This document shows, one piece after another, positions 45,501-53,369 of a DNA stretch of 64,000 nucleotides (position 1 is its first letter; each line of letters opens with the position of its first letter). Origin of the DNA: Crossiella sp. S99.2. Its GTDB lineage: Bacteria; Actinomycetota; Actinomycetes; Mycobacteriales; Pseudonocardiaceae. Made by a program: the position numbers and the translations under genes. Under the pieces are notes generated by a model, which saw nothing but the letters and a program-made list of their open reading frames with translations, made no database searches and had not been told where the DNA came from. The DNA lies in assembly GCF_023094165.1 (NCBI RefSeq), contig NZ_JALMDK010000006.1:496001-560000 (forward strand), read 5' to 3'.

Positions 45501-46441
45501 TGTGGGACCTGGCCAACCCGGACACGCCCGGCACGCTGTCGGTGATCAAGGACGGGCACACCGACGCGGTGTGGTGGACGACCTTCCGCGGTGACGGCAA
45601 GGTGCTGGCCACCGCCTCCACTGACCGCACCATCCGGCTCTGGGACGTCAGCGATCCGGCCAAGCCCGCCGCGCTCGGCGATCCGATCCCCGGCGGGCAG
45701 AAGTACAGTCTGCCGATCCAGTTCAGCCCGGACGGCAAACTGCTGGCCACCGCCATGGACGGCAACACCATCCAGCTCATCGACGTCAGCGACCCGGCCC
45801 GGCCGCGGCCGCTGGGCGGGCGGACCGAGGCGCACAACGGCTCGATCACCTCGCTCCGGTTCACCCCGGACGGCCGGACGCTGATCTCGGCCAGCGACGA
45901 CCGCCGGATCCGGCTCTGGGACGTCGGCGACCCGGCCGCCCCGACCGCGATCGGCCAGCCGCTGACCGGCCACACCGAGGCGGTGCGCACCGCCGACCTG
46001 AGCCCGGACGGCAAAACCCTGGCCAGCGGCAGCGGCGACAACACCATCCGGCTGTGGGACCTGACCGACCCGCGCCACCCGGTCCCGGGCAAGGTGCTGA
46101 CCGGGCACACCGAGGGCATCGGCCAGGTGGCCTTCAGCCCCGACGGCAAGACCCTGGTCAGCGGCAGCGCGGACAAGACCGTGCGCCGCTGGCACATCCC
46201 CGACGGCGAACCGGTCGGCGTGCCGCTGGTCTCCGGCTTCGCCACCTGGGGCAGCCCGGTGTTCAGCCCGCACGGCGGCTACCTGCTCACGCCCGGCTCG
46301 GACAACACGGTGCGGCTGTGGGACCTGGACCTGGCCGACGCGCGGCGGCAGATCTGCGCGCGCACCAAGGGCGTGCTCACCGAGGACCAGTGGAAACTCC
46401 ACCTGCCGCAGTTGGATTTCGCGCCGCCGTGCCCGGCGTAA
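42569..46441 (+). CDS. STAND-type ATPase with 14 WD40 repeats
   Basis: 1290 residues. It has an N-terminal HTH-like region (about 10-80, TTQRISDWRRGRNVPARF), then an nSTAND NTPase (PYRGLAAFQPEDSPHFFGRD; Walker A GASGAGKSS at 166-174; VIIVDQFEEVF Walker B-like). A helical region and one membrane helix follow (about 553-575), then 14 WD40 units ending in (R)LWDxxDP, enough for two seven-bladed propellers (about 630-1260). Such proteins act as sensor-switches that assemble on binding a ligand through the propellers. TTG 42569 follows GGGAGAG. It is a monocistronic gene. Confidence 0.88.
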   Translation: MSVVSGARAAFAERFALLYAEAGDPPLKRVAESVARARRADERGRPVQVTTQRISDWRRGRNVPARFAGLAVVLEVLIGEARTRRPAPALPGLYDRDGWQKLWSAAQASPVEEAEPPPPPDTALCPYRGLAAFQPEDSPHFFGRDRATAALLGLLRAGDGLAMLVGASGAGKSSLLRAGLVPALAAEAESADWPVTLITPGVNPVKELDRHLPGLAEADTPEQVRAILGEARRVIIVDQFEEVFTLCPDPEVRRCFIRLLHLAGTPGPALVVLGLRADFYGRCLDHPELVAALQHRHLVLGPMTVAELRAAVTAPARAVGLQLETGLVELLLRDLGVSERRNRTRGDKDSYDAGALPLLSHALLATWQHRHGGRLTVAGYRAAGGIQGAVAATAERAWAELGAAGQAAARPLLLRLVRIGEDTEDTRRRAGRDEVLDQAQDRAATETALETLVSARLITLDAESVEITHEALLRAWPRLHGWLDQDREGHLTRQRLEEDAKTWAAQDQDPSLLYRGARLQTSRQAVAAGGPTEVARQFLATSTRQWRRAVWLRRAAVAAVCVLALIASIAAVAAVSQRDDAQFRQVLAEADRMLESDPSLAAQLTLVADALRPEDTEVRTRLLAAQQLPLATSLTGHTGAVYLTSFSPDGRTLATAGYDRTARLWDVSDPTRPRQLGQPLTGHSSWLSSAVFSPDGRTLATTGADNTIRLWDVRNPAQPRQFGPALGTGAGTAYLLAFSPDSKLLATANEDRTARLWDVSDPAKPVRLGDPLSGHRGQVRALAFSPDGKLLATGSDDNTIRLWNLRDPARVTPLGVPLTGHLAGLHSVAFSPDSKLLASGSDDKTVRLWDLSDPAAAVPAGPPLLGHSAQVWSVAFSPTQNLLASAAADGTARLWDISDPNAVAQFRPALSGRSNELYAVSFSPDGRSLAVGGEDGAARLWTLPHGMLMGHTLGLGTPEFRQDGRVLATSGADRTVRLWDLANPDTPGTLSVIKDGHTDAVWWTTFRGDGKVLATASTDRTIRLWDVSDPAKPAALGDPIPGGQKYSLPIQFSPDGKLLATAMDGNTIQLIDVSDPARPRPLGGRTEAHNGSITSLRFTPDGRTLISASDDRRIRLWDVGDPAAPTAIGQPLTGHTEAVRTADLSPDGKTLASGSGDNTIRLWDLTDPRHPVPGKVLTGHTEGIGQVAFSPDGKTLVSGSADKTVRRWHIPDGEPVGVPLVSGFATWGSPVFSPHGGYLLTPGSDNTVRLWDLDLADARRQICARTKGVLTEDQWKLHLPQLDFAPPCPA

Positions 46442-46516
46442 CTGACTGGATCCACGGCTCGCGAAAAGGCGTGGCGCGTCAGCGACACGGCGGGCCTTTC
46501 GCCCTCAGTGCGGTTG

Positions 46517-46608
46517 TTTTTTCGCGTTGCCTTGCCGTGTGCTCGACGCATCCGAAGCGCGCTTCGCGTGCGGCGAGTGCACGGCGAGGCGACTTCGGGA
46601 GCGAAAAA
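46517..46608. repeat. Long imperfect palindrome in intergenic region
   Basis: Centred at 46560/46561, arms of about 34 nt (46526-46593) pair with few mismatches (GCCGTG...CACGGC, GAAGCGC/GCTTCGC) and are extended by TTTTTTCGC at 46517 and GCGAAAAA at 46601. It lies between the WD40 gene and the DUF2165 gene. It lacks a T-run on the exit side in either direction, so it looks like an intergenic palindromic repeat family more than a simple terminator. Confidence 0.55.
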
Positions 46609-46654
46609 TCCCGCGTGCAGCGCACGCCAATTGATACCTCTAGAGTTCCCGGGC

Positions 46655-47170
46655 ATGCGTCTCCTGATCGGACTGGGTGGCCCGCGCACGGTGGGCGCGG
46701 TGCTGACCGGCGTTACCGCGCTCTACCTGACCCTCGTGGTCTTCAACAACATCACCGACTTCGGCACCAACCACGCCTTCGTGCAGCACGTGTTCGCTAT
46801 GGACACCACGTTCAAGTCGCCGGACACCAGCTGGCGGGCGATCACCAGCCCGGCGCTGGTGAACATCGCCTACGTGCTGATCATCGCGTGGGAGGCGGCG
46901 ACCGCGGTGGTGCTGATCATCGCGACGGTGAGCTGGCTGCGGTCCGCCACCGAGGTCGCGCGGCGGATCGGGAGCCTGGGCCTGGCCATGATGCTGCTGC
47001 TCTTCGGCGGCGGGTTCATCGCCATCGGCGGCGAGTGGTTCTGCATGTGGCAGTCCAAGCAGTGGAACGGCCTGCAGGCCGCGCTGCAGAACGTGATCAT
47101 CGCCGGGGTGGCGCTGATCGTCACCCAGGTGCTCGACCGGGTGCGGACAACCGCTCCCCCAGCAGCGTGA
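46655..47170 (+). CDS. DUF2165 small membrane protein
   Basis: 171 residues with four hydrophobic helices; DUF2165 marks are YLTLVVFNNITDFGTNHAFVQHVFAMDTTF and GGEWFCMWQSKQWNGLQAA. Function unknown; an integral inner-membrane family. No ribosome-binding site precedes ATG 46655; a TAGAGT -10-like box 8 bp upstream suggests a leaderless transcript. Its 3' end overlaps the convergent MerR gene by 50 bp. Confidence 0.8.
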   Translation: MRLLIGLGGPRTVGAVLTGVTALYLTLVVFNNITDFGTNHAFVQHVFAMDTTFKSPDTSWRAITSPALVNIAYVLIIAWEAATAVVLIIATVSWLRSATEVARRIGSLGLAMMLLLFGGGFIAIGGEWFCMWQSKQWNGLQAALQNVIIAGVALIVTQVLDRVRTTAPPAA

Positions 47171-47891
47171 TCGCCCGGCGCTGGGCCGCGGAGAACCCGG
47201 CGAGGTAGTCGGTCAGCAACGCGGCCCCGTGCCGGTGGCCTGGTTCGCCCGCGACGGTGTGCCACTCCCCCGCGCGGGCCAGCGTCGCCATGTCCTCCAC
47301 GAGTTCCTCGATCCCGGGCGCGTCGGCCGGGGCGTCGGTCAGCGCCTGGAACCGGGTGGCCACTCGCTGGGCGAGTTCGCGCTGGTCCAGCCAGACCTGT
47401 CGGGAGAACTCGGCCATCCGGTCGGTGTGTTCGGGGGCCAGCGCGTGCAGCAGCAGCACCGCGCTCTGTTCCAGGTCCTGCATGTCCTTGGAGACCCCGG
47501 CCTCGGTCAGGGCGAGCCGGTCGAAGATCCCGGCCACCGGTTCGGGCAGGTCGAGATTCGCGGTGGAGGCGCGTAGTTCGGCGATCTTCTTGCGTTGCCT
47601 GGCGATCTCGCGTTGCCGCGCGGCCAGGTCCCGGTCCAGCTCGTCCAGGGCCGCGCGCACGGTGGCCGGGCCCTCGCCGAGCAGCTCGCGGATCCGCGGC
47701 ACGGACAGGCCCAGTTCGCGCAGCCGCCGGATCCGCAACAGCTTGACCAGCGCGGCCGAGCCGTAGCGCCGGTAACCCGAGTGGTCCCGCGCGGGCTCGG
47801 GCAGCAGGCCCTGCGCGTGGTAGTGCCGCACCGCCTTCACCGTGGTGCCCGCGAGCTGGGCCAACTCCCCGACGGTCAACACGATCCTCAC
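47121..47891 (-). CDS. MerR-family regulator
   Basis: 256 residues. N-terminal MerR winged HTH (LTVGELAQLAGTTVKAVRHYHAQGLLPEPARDHSGYRRYGSAALVKLLRIRRLRELG, about 5-62), a long coiled coil (ALDELDRDLAARQREIARQRKKIAEL), and a C-terminal helical TipAS-like/effector domain. GTG 47891 overlaps the stop of the upstream membrane gene (GTGA). It probably controls that operon; the ligand is unknown. Confidence 0.87.
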   Translation of the reverse strand: MRIVLTVGELAQLAGTTVKAVRHYHAQGLLPEPARDHSGYRRYGSAALVKLLRIRRLRELGLSVPRIRELLGEGPATVRAALDELDRDLAARQREIARQRKKIAELRASTANLDLPEPVAGIFDRLALTEAGVSKDMQDLEQSAVLLLHALAPEHTDRMAEFSRQVWLDQRELAQRVATRFQALTDAPADAPGIEELVEDMATLARAGEWHTVAGEPGHRHGAALLTDYLAGFSAAQRRAITLLGERLSAPGRAPG

Positions 47892-48439
47892 GGTAGCCGG
47901 GCGCCGCTCAGGATGGTCACCGCCGCGGCCGGATCGTCGGCGTGCAACCGGATCCGCTCGATCAGGTGCCGACCGCGCTTGCCCAGGTCGACCTCGTGCG
48001 GTTCGGTCAGCTCGACCACCACCCCGGTAGTGCCGAGCACCGCGAAGGACAGCGTGCCCGCCTCGACCTCGATCGACTGCTCGTGCCTGCCGCACAGCTC
48101 CTTGCGCACCGCGCCGACCTTGCCCAGCGGCACCGCCACCTCGACCAGGTGCGCGAACCGCAGCCGCAGCTCCGCAGGCCCGACCGCGTGCGGATACACC
48201 CGGGTCGCGGCCAGGAAACCCAGCACCCACAGCAAGCTGCAGAGCCCGAGCACCAGCAACACCAGCCGGAGCCAGAGCCAGGGCACCAGCAGTTCGGCCG
48301 CGGCGATCTCGACCACCCCCAGCACGGCCATGATCACCAACGGCAGGGCCAGCCCACCGGCGTACCCGATGGTCCGCGCCCCAGCCGGCACCACTCGCCT
48401 GCCGCGCAGTCCCAGCCACAGCGCCCCGAACACCCGCAC
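47888..48439 (-). CDS. Hypothetical two-helix membrane protein
   Basis: 183 residues. It begins VRVFGALWLGLRGRRVVPAG, followed by two membrane helices (about 25-45 and 50-75) and a C-terminal soluble beta-rich domain (GPAELRLRFAHLVEVAVPLGKVGAV; GTLSFAVLGTTGVVVELTEP), like bacterial PH-type membrane proteins. GTG 48439 has GAGGAGAGGGG upstream. Coupled to merR downstream. Confidence 0.65.
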   Translation of the reverse strand: MRVFGALWLGLRGRRVVPAGARTIGYAGGLALPLVIMAVLGVVEIAAAELLVPWLWLRLVLLVLGLCSLLWVLGFLAATRVYPHAVGPAELRLRFAHLVEVAVPLGKVGAVRKELCGRHEQSIEVEAGTLSFAVLGTTGVVVELTEPHEVDLGKRGRHLIERIRLHADDPAAAVTILSGARLP

Positions 48440-48497
48440 GCTGTCCCCTCTCCTCGATGGGGACAGCGTGCGGGCCTGCCCCTGGGGCAGGGTCAAC

Positions 48498-49475
48498 TCA
48501 CTGCTGGACCGGCTTGCCGTCGGTGCCGCAGATGTAGCCGGCGTTGATGCAGTCCCGGACTCGTCGTTGCAGTTCAGGGCCTTGCCAGGCATTGAAGAAG
48601 TCGCCGTGGAAGGTGAACCCGCGGGCGGTGGTCAGGTTCACCCCGTTGACCGTGCCCGCCAGGCTGAGCCCGCCGCCGGTGACCGGGTAGGTGATCAGGA
48701 ACTGCACCCGGGGGATCGGCGTGGGATGACTGGCCGGGCAGGTGCCGCCGAGCCCGCCGGAGGCGTAGATCACGTGGTCGCGGTGGTTCGGGCTGTCCAG
48801 CCGGACGCCGTCCCAGCAGGTCGGGAAGTCCAGGTAGGTCTGGAGTTTCGAACCCGGCGGGCAGACCAGGAAGTCCCGGCTGGACTCGGATGCGCCCAGG
48901 CAGGACCAGCGGGCGTGCGGGTTCTCCTCGGCGGTCTTGGCCAGTGCGTTGCCGACCACGTAACGCAGGCCCAGCGGTGGCGGCACGGCCCGCTGCGGTT
49001 CGGTGATGCCCTGGTAGTACACGGTGACCCGCTCCGGCGGCACCGGCTGCCCGTTCTGGTACAGCGTCGGCGTCCAGTAGGAGGACAGGTCCACCCGCGG
49101 ATCGCAGTTGGTCGTGCCAGCGGCCAGCGATTGCAAGGTGGAACGGGCGTTGGCGGTGCGGTTGCCGAAGAACTCGTGGATGTGCGAGACGCCCGGCTGG
49201 TTCGGGTAGACGATCGGATCGTCCCCGGCGCGGTGGCTGCTCACGCAGTCCGCCCGGAACTCCGATCCGCGCACCGGCGCGGCGGCCTGGGCCAGCAACG
49301 CGGCCTCCTGCGCCGGGTCCGGCCGGATGCCGTGTTTGCTGTGATCGATCTTCGGAATGGCGGCGTCAGTGCGCGGGCTGGTCAGCACCAGCCCACCGAG
49401 CAGCAGACCGGCCACCACCACGAGCACGGTGACGACGGTTCCGGTGGTCTCGCGGGAACTCCGCTGGACTCGCAA
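48498..49475 (-). CDS. Secreted DUF1996 protein
   Basis: 325 residues with an N-terminal signal anchor (about 13-32, TVVTVLVVVAGLLLGGLV). The DUF1996 domain is recognisable from FRADCVSSHRAGDDPIVYPNQPGVSHIHEFFGNRTANA, then YWTPTLY, CWDG and DHVIYA. The family occurs in actinobacteria and fungi; its biochemical role is unknown, though the His-rich HIHEFFGN and paired Cys suggest an extracytoplasmic enzyme or binding protein. TTG 49475 is preceded by GGAGG. Confidence 0.83.
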   Translation of the reverse strand: MRVQRSSRETTGTVVTVLVVVAGLLLGGLVLTSPRTDAAIPKIDHSKHGIRPDPAQEAALLAQAAAPVRGSEFRADCVSSHRAGDDPIVYPNQPGVSHIHEFFGNRTANARSTLQSLAAGTTNCDPRVDLSSYWTPTLYQNGQPVPPERVTVYYQGITEPQRAVPPPLGLRYVVGNALAKTAEENPHARWSCLGASESSRDFLVCPPGSKLQTYLDFPTCWDGVRLDSPNHRDHVIYASGGLGGTCPASHPTPIPRVQFLITYPVTGGGLSLAGTVNGVNLTTARGFTFHGDFFNAWQGPELQRRVRDCINAGYICGTDGKPVQQ

Positions 49476-49620
49476 AGGAACACCTCCGCACGGCTGAAGA
49501 CACCGTGGCGGCGGCGTGAGAGCGCTCTCAAACTGACTCGAAAACGGTAACCCGCCACACCGGGGATGTCCACGGGATGCGGACCTCCAGAACCGCATCC
49601 CGTGGACTGATCCGATGGAC

Positions 49621-50169
49621 TCAGGCCGCGTAGGGCCGCTTGACGCGGGCCTCGCGCAGCGCGTCGGCCCACCAGATCAGCTGGTCCAGCAGGACCTTGG
49701 CCGCGGCCGCGCTGTGCTCGAACTCGGCCAGCGGACCGTTGGCGTCGAACTTCTCGTAGACGGAGTGGAAGCTCACGGTGTCCCGCACCGTGGTCGCGTG
49801 CATCTCGGCCAGCACCTGACGCAACTGCTCCACCGCGCGCAGGCCGCCGGACATGCCGCCGTAGCTGACGAAGGCGACCGGTTTGGCCCGCCATTCGCTG
49901 TAGGAGGCGTCAATCGCCTCCTTCAACGGGGCTGGGTAGCCGTGGTTGTACTCGGGAGTGACGATCACGAAGGCGTCCGCGTCGGCGATCCGGGCGGCGA
50001 AGCCGTCCACGCCGTCGGCCAGGTCGACCAGGTCCAGCTCGACCTCGTGGTTGGTGGCGGCCTCGCCGAGGAACCAGTGCGCCACCGCGGGGCCGAGCCG
50101 GCCCTTGCGGGTGCTGCTGATGATGACGGCGATCTTGAGGCGGTTCGTGGCAGGGATCGAAGTTGTCAT
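49621..50169 (-). CDS. NADPH-dependent FMN reductase
   Basis: 182-residue flavodoxin-like reductase. The phosphate-binding loop is ISSTRKGRLGP (about 17-27), with TPEYNHGYPAPLKEAID (about 71-87), the classic FMN_red motif, and VSYGGMSGG. It reduces FMN or quinones with NAD(P)H. A single gene, divergent from the PPTase gene with 75 bp between starts. Confidence 0.9.
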   Translation of the reverse strand: MTTSIPATNRLKIAVIISSTRKGRLGPAVAHWFLGEAATNHEVELDLVDLADGVDGFAARIADADAFVIVTPEYNHGYPAPLKEAIDASYSEWRAKPVAFVSYGGMSGGLRAVEQLRQVLAEMHATTVRDTVSFHSVYEKFDANGPLAEFEHSAAAAKVLLDQLIWWADALREARVKRPYAA

Positions 50170-50244
50170 GCCTCAAAGCCAACAACTTCGACTTAGGTAG
50201 AGGTCAAGGGCCGGAATTCTCGCTGCTCCAGGTACTTTGATGCC

Positions 50245-50901
50245 GTGCTTGAGAAGATCCTGCCGCCGGGCATCGCCGTGGCCGAGGCGTTCGGGGACCC
50301 GCCGGAGGCCGTGCTCTTCCCCGAGGAGGAGGCCCTGCTGGGCCGTTCGGTGGAGAAGCGGCGGCGCGAGTTCACCACGGTCCGGCACTGCGCCCGGCGC
50401 GCGCTGGCCGAACTGGGCCGCCCCGCCGTGCCGCTGTTGCGCGGGGAGCGCGGGGCGCCGATCTGGCCGGCCGGGATCGTCGGCAGCATGACGCACTGTG
50501 ACGGTTACCGGGCCGCCGCGGTGGCCGAGGACCGCGCGGTCCAGACCATCGGGATCGACGCCGAACCGCACGCGCCACTGCCCGAGGGCGTGCTGGACGC
50601 GGTCTCGCTGCCCGCGGAGCGGGACTGGCTGAGCGCACTGTCCCGGCGCGAGCCCGGCGTGCACTGGGACCGGTTGTTGTTCAGTGCGAAGGAGTCGGTC
50701 TACAAGGCTTGGTTCCCGCTCGCCCGGCGCTGGCTGGGCTTCGAGGAGGCCAGGCTCACCGTCGACCCTTCGGCCGGTTCCTTCCGGGCTGACCTGCTGG
50801 TTCCGGGTCCGGTCGAGGGCTTTTCCGGGCGCTGGCTGGTGGCCGACGGGCTGGTTGTCACGACCATCGCCGTACGCCGATCCGGTGGCCAAAATCTGTG
50901 A
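50245..50901 (+). CDS. 4'-phosphopantetheinyl transferase (Sfp/EntD type)
   Basis: 218 residues. Motifs: RRALAELGRPAVPLLRGERGAPIWPAG, GSMTHCDGYRAAAVA, TIGIDAEPHAPL (Mg-binding Asp/Glu) and FSAKESVYKAWFPL (catalytic Glu/Lys). It transfers phosphopantetheine from CoA to carrier proteins of NRPS/PKS pathways. Though no such cluster is in the window, these enzymes act in trans. GTG 50245 start. Confidence 0.93.
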   Translation: MLEKILPPGIAVAEAFGDPPEAVLFPEEEALLGRSVEKRRREFTTVRHCARRALAELGRPAVPLLRGERGAPIWPAGIVGSMTHCDGYRAAAVAEDRAVQTIGIDAEPHAPLPEGVLDAVSLPAERDWLSALSRREPGVHWDRLLFSAKESVYKAWFPLARRWLGFEEARLTVDPSAGSFRADLLVPGPVEGFSGRWLVADGLVVTTIAVRRSGGQNL

Positions 50902-51010
50902 CGAAATCTGTTAACTGAACGCGTACTCGGTGACGTCGCACCAGTCTTTCCGAGAGGGTAAGAAGGTTGCCTTTCGGCAGGTAGTCTCGCCCTCGCCGGA
51001 GGGAGGGAAC

Positions 51011-51913
51011 ATGGCGGCCGCATCGGGTCGGTCCGAACGGGATCCGTTCTCGGACAAGGACTTCAGCAACAGCGTTGACCCGCTCGCCGGGGCCCTCGCC
51101 GACGGTCCGTTCGGACTGGCGCTGGATCTGGCCATCCAGCGCAGCGAACTGACCCTGGAGCACATCCAGCGCGAGCTGATCGCCCGCGGTTCGCGTCTCG
51201 ATCTGACCACGCTCAGTGACTGGCGATGCAGTGGCGCGGCACCCGCGGGCGATGGCGAGATCGCCGCCCTGGAGAGCGTGCTCGGCCTGCCACCCGGTTC
51301 ACTCGGCGCCTTGCTGGCCGATGAGGATCCGGCCGATCCGCGCACCGACCTGGCCATGTTGCGCCGCCGGACCCGCCAGCCCCGGCTGGAACGCCTGCTG
51401 GTGCAGGAGAACTACCATCTGGGCCCGGATTTCGCGCACCGGCTGCTGCGGGTGCGCGAGGTGGTGCGGGCCAAGCGGGACGGCGTGACCCGCGGTTTTG
51501 TCTACTACCACGGCGAACGCCTGGACCAGCCGCTGCCGACCCTGCACGACACCGCGGGCTGCCGGATCGGCCGCGTGCGCACCGATCCCACCGCCGGGAT
51601 ACTGCTGGCCGAGCTGCTGCTGGAGCGCCCGCTGGCCGAGGGCGAGACCGCGGTGCTGGACTACGAGCTGACCTTCACCGGCGACGCGCCCGCCGACCAC
51701 CACGAGCGGCGACTGCCCATGGGCGCCAAGGACTATCTGCTCCAGGTGCACTTCGACCCGGCCGCCGTGCCCGCCGACTGTCTCGGCTATCTCCGCCCGG
51801 ACGGCGAGCCCGCCGGCGAGCAACAGCTCTGGATCGGGCAGTACCACACCGCGCACCTGGTGGTGCCGGACCCGGTCGCGGGCAACTACGGCATCCGCTG
51901 GATCACCGGCTAG
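51011..51913 (+). CDS. Helix-turn-helix protein of unknown role
   Basis: 300 residues. The N-terminal part (about 25-100, LALDLAIQRSELTLEHIQRELIARGSRLDLTTLSDWRCSG) resembles an XRE-like DNA-binding region with a SPO/ULD-type helix pair; the C-terminal ~170 residues are beta-rich (YYHGERLDQPLPTLHDTAGC; LDYELTFTGDAP). ATG 51011 follows CGGAGGGAGG. Possibly a regulator; not assigned to a named family. Confidence 0.65.
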   Translation: MAAASGRSERDPFSDKDFSNSVDPLAGALADGPFGLALDLAIQRSELTLEHIQRELIARGSRLDLTTLSDWRCSGAAPAGDGEIAALESVLGLPPGSLGALLADEDPADPRTDLAMLRRRTRQPRLERLLVQENYHLGPDFAHRLLRVREVVRAKRDGVTRGFVYYHGERLDQPLPTLHDTAGCRIGRVRTDPTAGILLAELLLERPLAEGETAVLDYELTFTGDAPADHHERRLPMGAKDYLLQVHFDPAAVPADCLGYLRPDGEPAGEQQLWIGQYHTAHLVVPDPVAGNYGIRWITG

Positions 51914-51917
51914 CCAC

Positions 51918-51974
51918 TTGAGCGAGTGCTCAAGAACGGTTACGCTGCGCCCATCGATTTGAGCAATCGCTCAA
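51918..51974. promoter_or_regulatory. Twin operators before the SRPBCC-DUF4166-TetR operon
   Basis: TTGAGC-N4-GCTCAA occurs twice, at 51918-51933 and 51959-51974, with start points 41 bp apart. The second ends 13 bp before the operon's first ATG (51988). The last gene of the operon is a TetR-family protein, the likely ligand-responsive binder. Confidence 0.72.
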
Positions 51975-51987
51975 CAGTGGGGGTGAC

Positions 51988-52668
51988 ATGCGGCTCTACA
52001 TCGAGAACACGATCAAGGCGGACCCGGCGGCGCTGTGGGCACGCACCCAGGATCCGGCCCAGCATCAGCGCTGGGACCTGCGTTTCCACCGCATCGAATA
52101 CCTGCCACTGGCGCCGGGCGAGCCCCAGCGCTTCCGGTACGCGACCTTCGGTGTGGCCGGGGTCGGGGTCAGTGTCGGCGAGCGGCGTTCCCCGGACGGG
52201 TCGAGCACCTCGGCGCTGCGCTTCGCCTCCGCCCACCCGCTCTCGCTGATCCGCTCCGGGTCGGGGTACTGGCGCTACCGGCCCGGCCCGCACGGCGTCC
52301 GGTTCAGCACCGGCTACGACTACCGGCCGGGCTGGGGCCGGCTGGGCCTGCCGGCCGATCTGCTGTTCCGGCCGCTGATGGGCTGGGCCACCGCGTGGTC
52401 CTTCGACCGGCTGCGACTGTGGCTGGAAGAGGGGATCAGCCCCGAATCCGCGCTGCGCCGGGCACTGGCCGACCTCGCCGTCCGGTTGCTGCTGACCCTG
52501 GCCACCCTGCTGCTCACCCCCTGGCCGACCGCGCTGGCCACCGCGTTGCTCGCGCTGTTCGCCCCGCCCGCTCCCGGCGTCCCGGCCGCCCGGCGCTGTC
52601 TGCGCCGCCCGCCCGATGCCCTCGCCGCCACTCCCCCGGCCACCCTGTCCCGCTTGGAGCTGCCATGA
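51988..52668 (+). CDS. SRPBCC-fold protein with C-terminal hydrophobic segment
   Basis: 226 residues. The N-terminal ~150 form a START/SRPBCC-like ligand-binding domain (MRLYIENTIKADPAALWARTQDPAQHQRWDLRF; GSGYWRYRPGPHGVRFSTGYDYRPG). A hydrophobic stretch follows (about 165-195). It probably binds a lipid or aromatic ligand near the membrane. First of three overlapping genes; its stop overlaps the next ATG (ATGA). Confidence 0.75.
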   Translation: MRLYIENTIKADPAALWARTQDPAQHQRWDLRFHRIEYLPLAPGEPQRFRYATFGVAGVGVSVGERRSPDGSSTSALRFASAHPLSLIRSGSGYWRYRPGPHGVRFSTGYDYRPGWGRLGLPADLLFRPLMGWATAWSFDRLRLWLEEGISPESALRRALADLAVRLLLTLATLLLTPWPTALATALLALFAPPAPGVPAARRCLRRPPDALAATPPATLSRLELP

Positions 52669-53369
52669 CCACCACCCTGACCAGGACCGATTCGATCTTC
52701 CGCACCGCGCTGGGCGCCGACTTCGACCGCCTGCACCCGGAACTGCAGCGCCGGTTCGGCTTCAGCAGCGCCGACGGCGTGGCCTGCGTCGGCGAGGGCG
52801 TGATGGAGGAGATCTGGCGCGGATCCGTCTTCGCCGTGCCGTTCCTGCGGCTGGGCGCGGCCCGCAACATCCTGTTCCCGGAAACCGGCAGGAATGTGCC
52901 GTTCGTGATCGAGAACTACGCCTACCTGGACGATTTCGGCCGGGACACGGTGACCTTCACGCGCACCTTCGAGCTGGGCAACGGGTTACGCCGCCGCTTC
53001 GACGCCACCATGGTGCACAGCGCCCGGCGTGGCTGCGTGGTCGACTACCTTGGCACCCACCAGCACGTGGCGGTCGACCTCGACCTGTCGGTGGACTCCC
53101 GCGGCGGGTTGCTGATCCGCAGTGGCGAGCAGCGGCTCCGCGAGGGCCTGCTGGACCTGCGGGTGCCCCGGGCGCTGCTCGCGCACGCCGAGGTCCGCGA
53201 GTGGTATGACGAGCAGGCCGCGGAGTTCCGGATCGAGGTGCGGGTGTCCAGTCGCTGGGCGGGCCCGCTGTTCGGTTACCGCGGCAGGTTCACCGCCCGG
53301 TACTGGGACACCGCGGCGGCTCGGGTGCCGGCGACCGTCCGGCCCTACCGGGAGGAGCTGCGTGACTAA
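52665..53369 (+). CDS. DUF4166 protein
   Basis: 234 residues: FRTALGADFDRLHPELQRRFGF near the start, then GVMEEIWRGSVFAVPFLRLGAARNILFPETG and a beta-rich C-terminal part ending in ARYWDTAA. DUF4166 domains are usually found alone or fused to saccharopine dehydrogenase-like or SDR proteins; the function is unknown. ATG 52665 overlaps the previous stop; its own stop overlaps the TetR start by 8 bp. Confidence 0.82.
   Translation: MTTTLTRTDSIFRTALGADFDRLHPELQRRFGFSSADGVACVGEGVMEEIWRGSVFAVPFLRLGAARNILFPETGRNVPFVIENYAYLDDFGRDTVTFTRTFELGNGLRRRFDATMVHSARRGCVVDYLGTHQHVAVDLDLSVDSRGGLLIRSGEQRLREGLLDLRVPRALLAHAEVREWYDEQAAEFRIEVRVSSRWAGPLFGYRGRFTARYWDTAAARVPATVRPYREELRD

Noticed and set aside
44363..46402. 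679-codon minus-strand frame over the WD40 repeats
   Set aside because: Shadow of the repeats; no recognisable domain.
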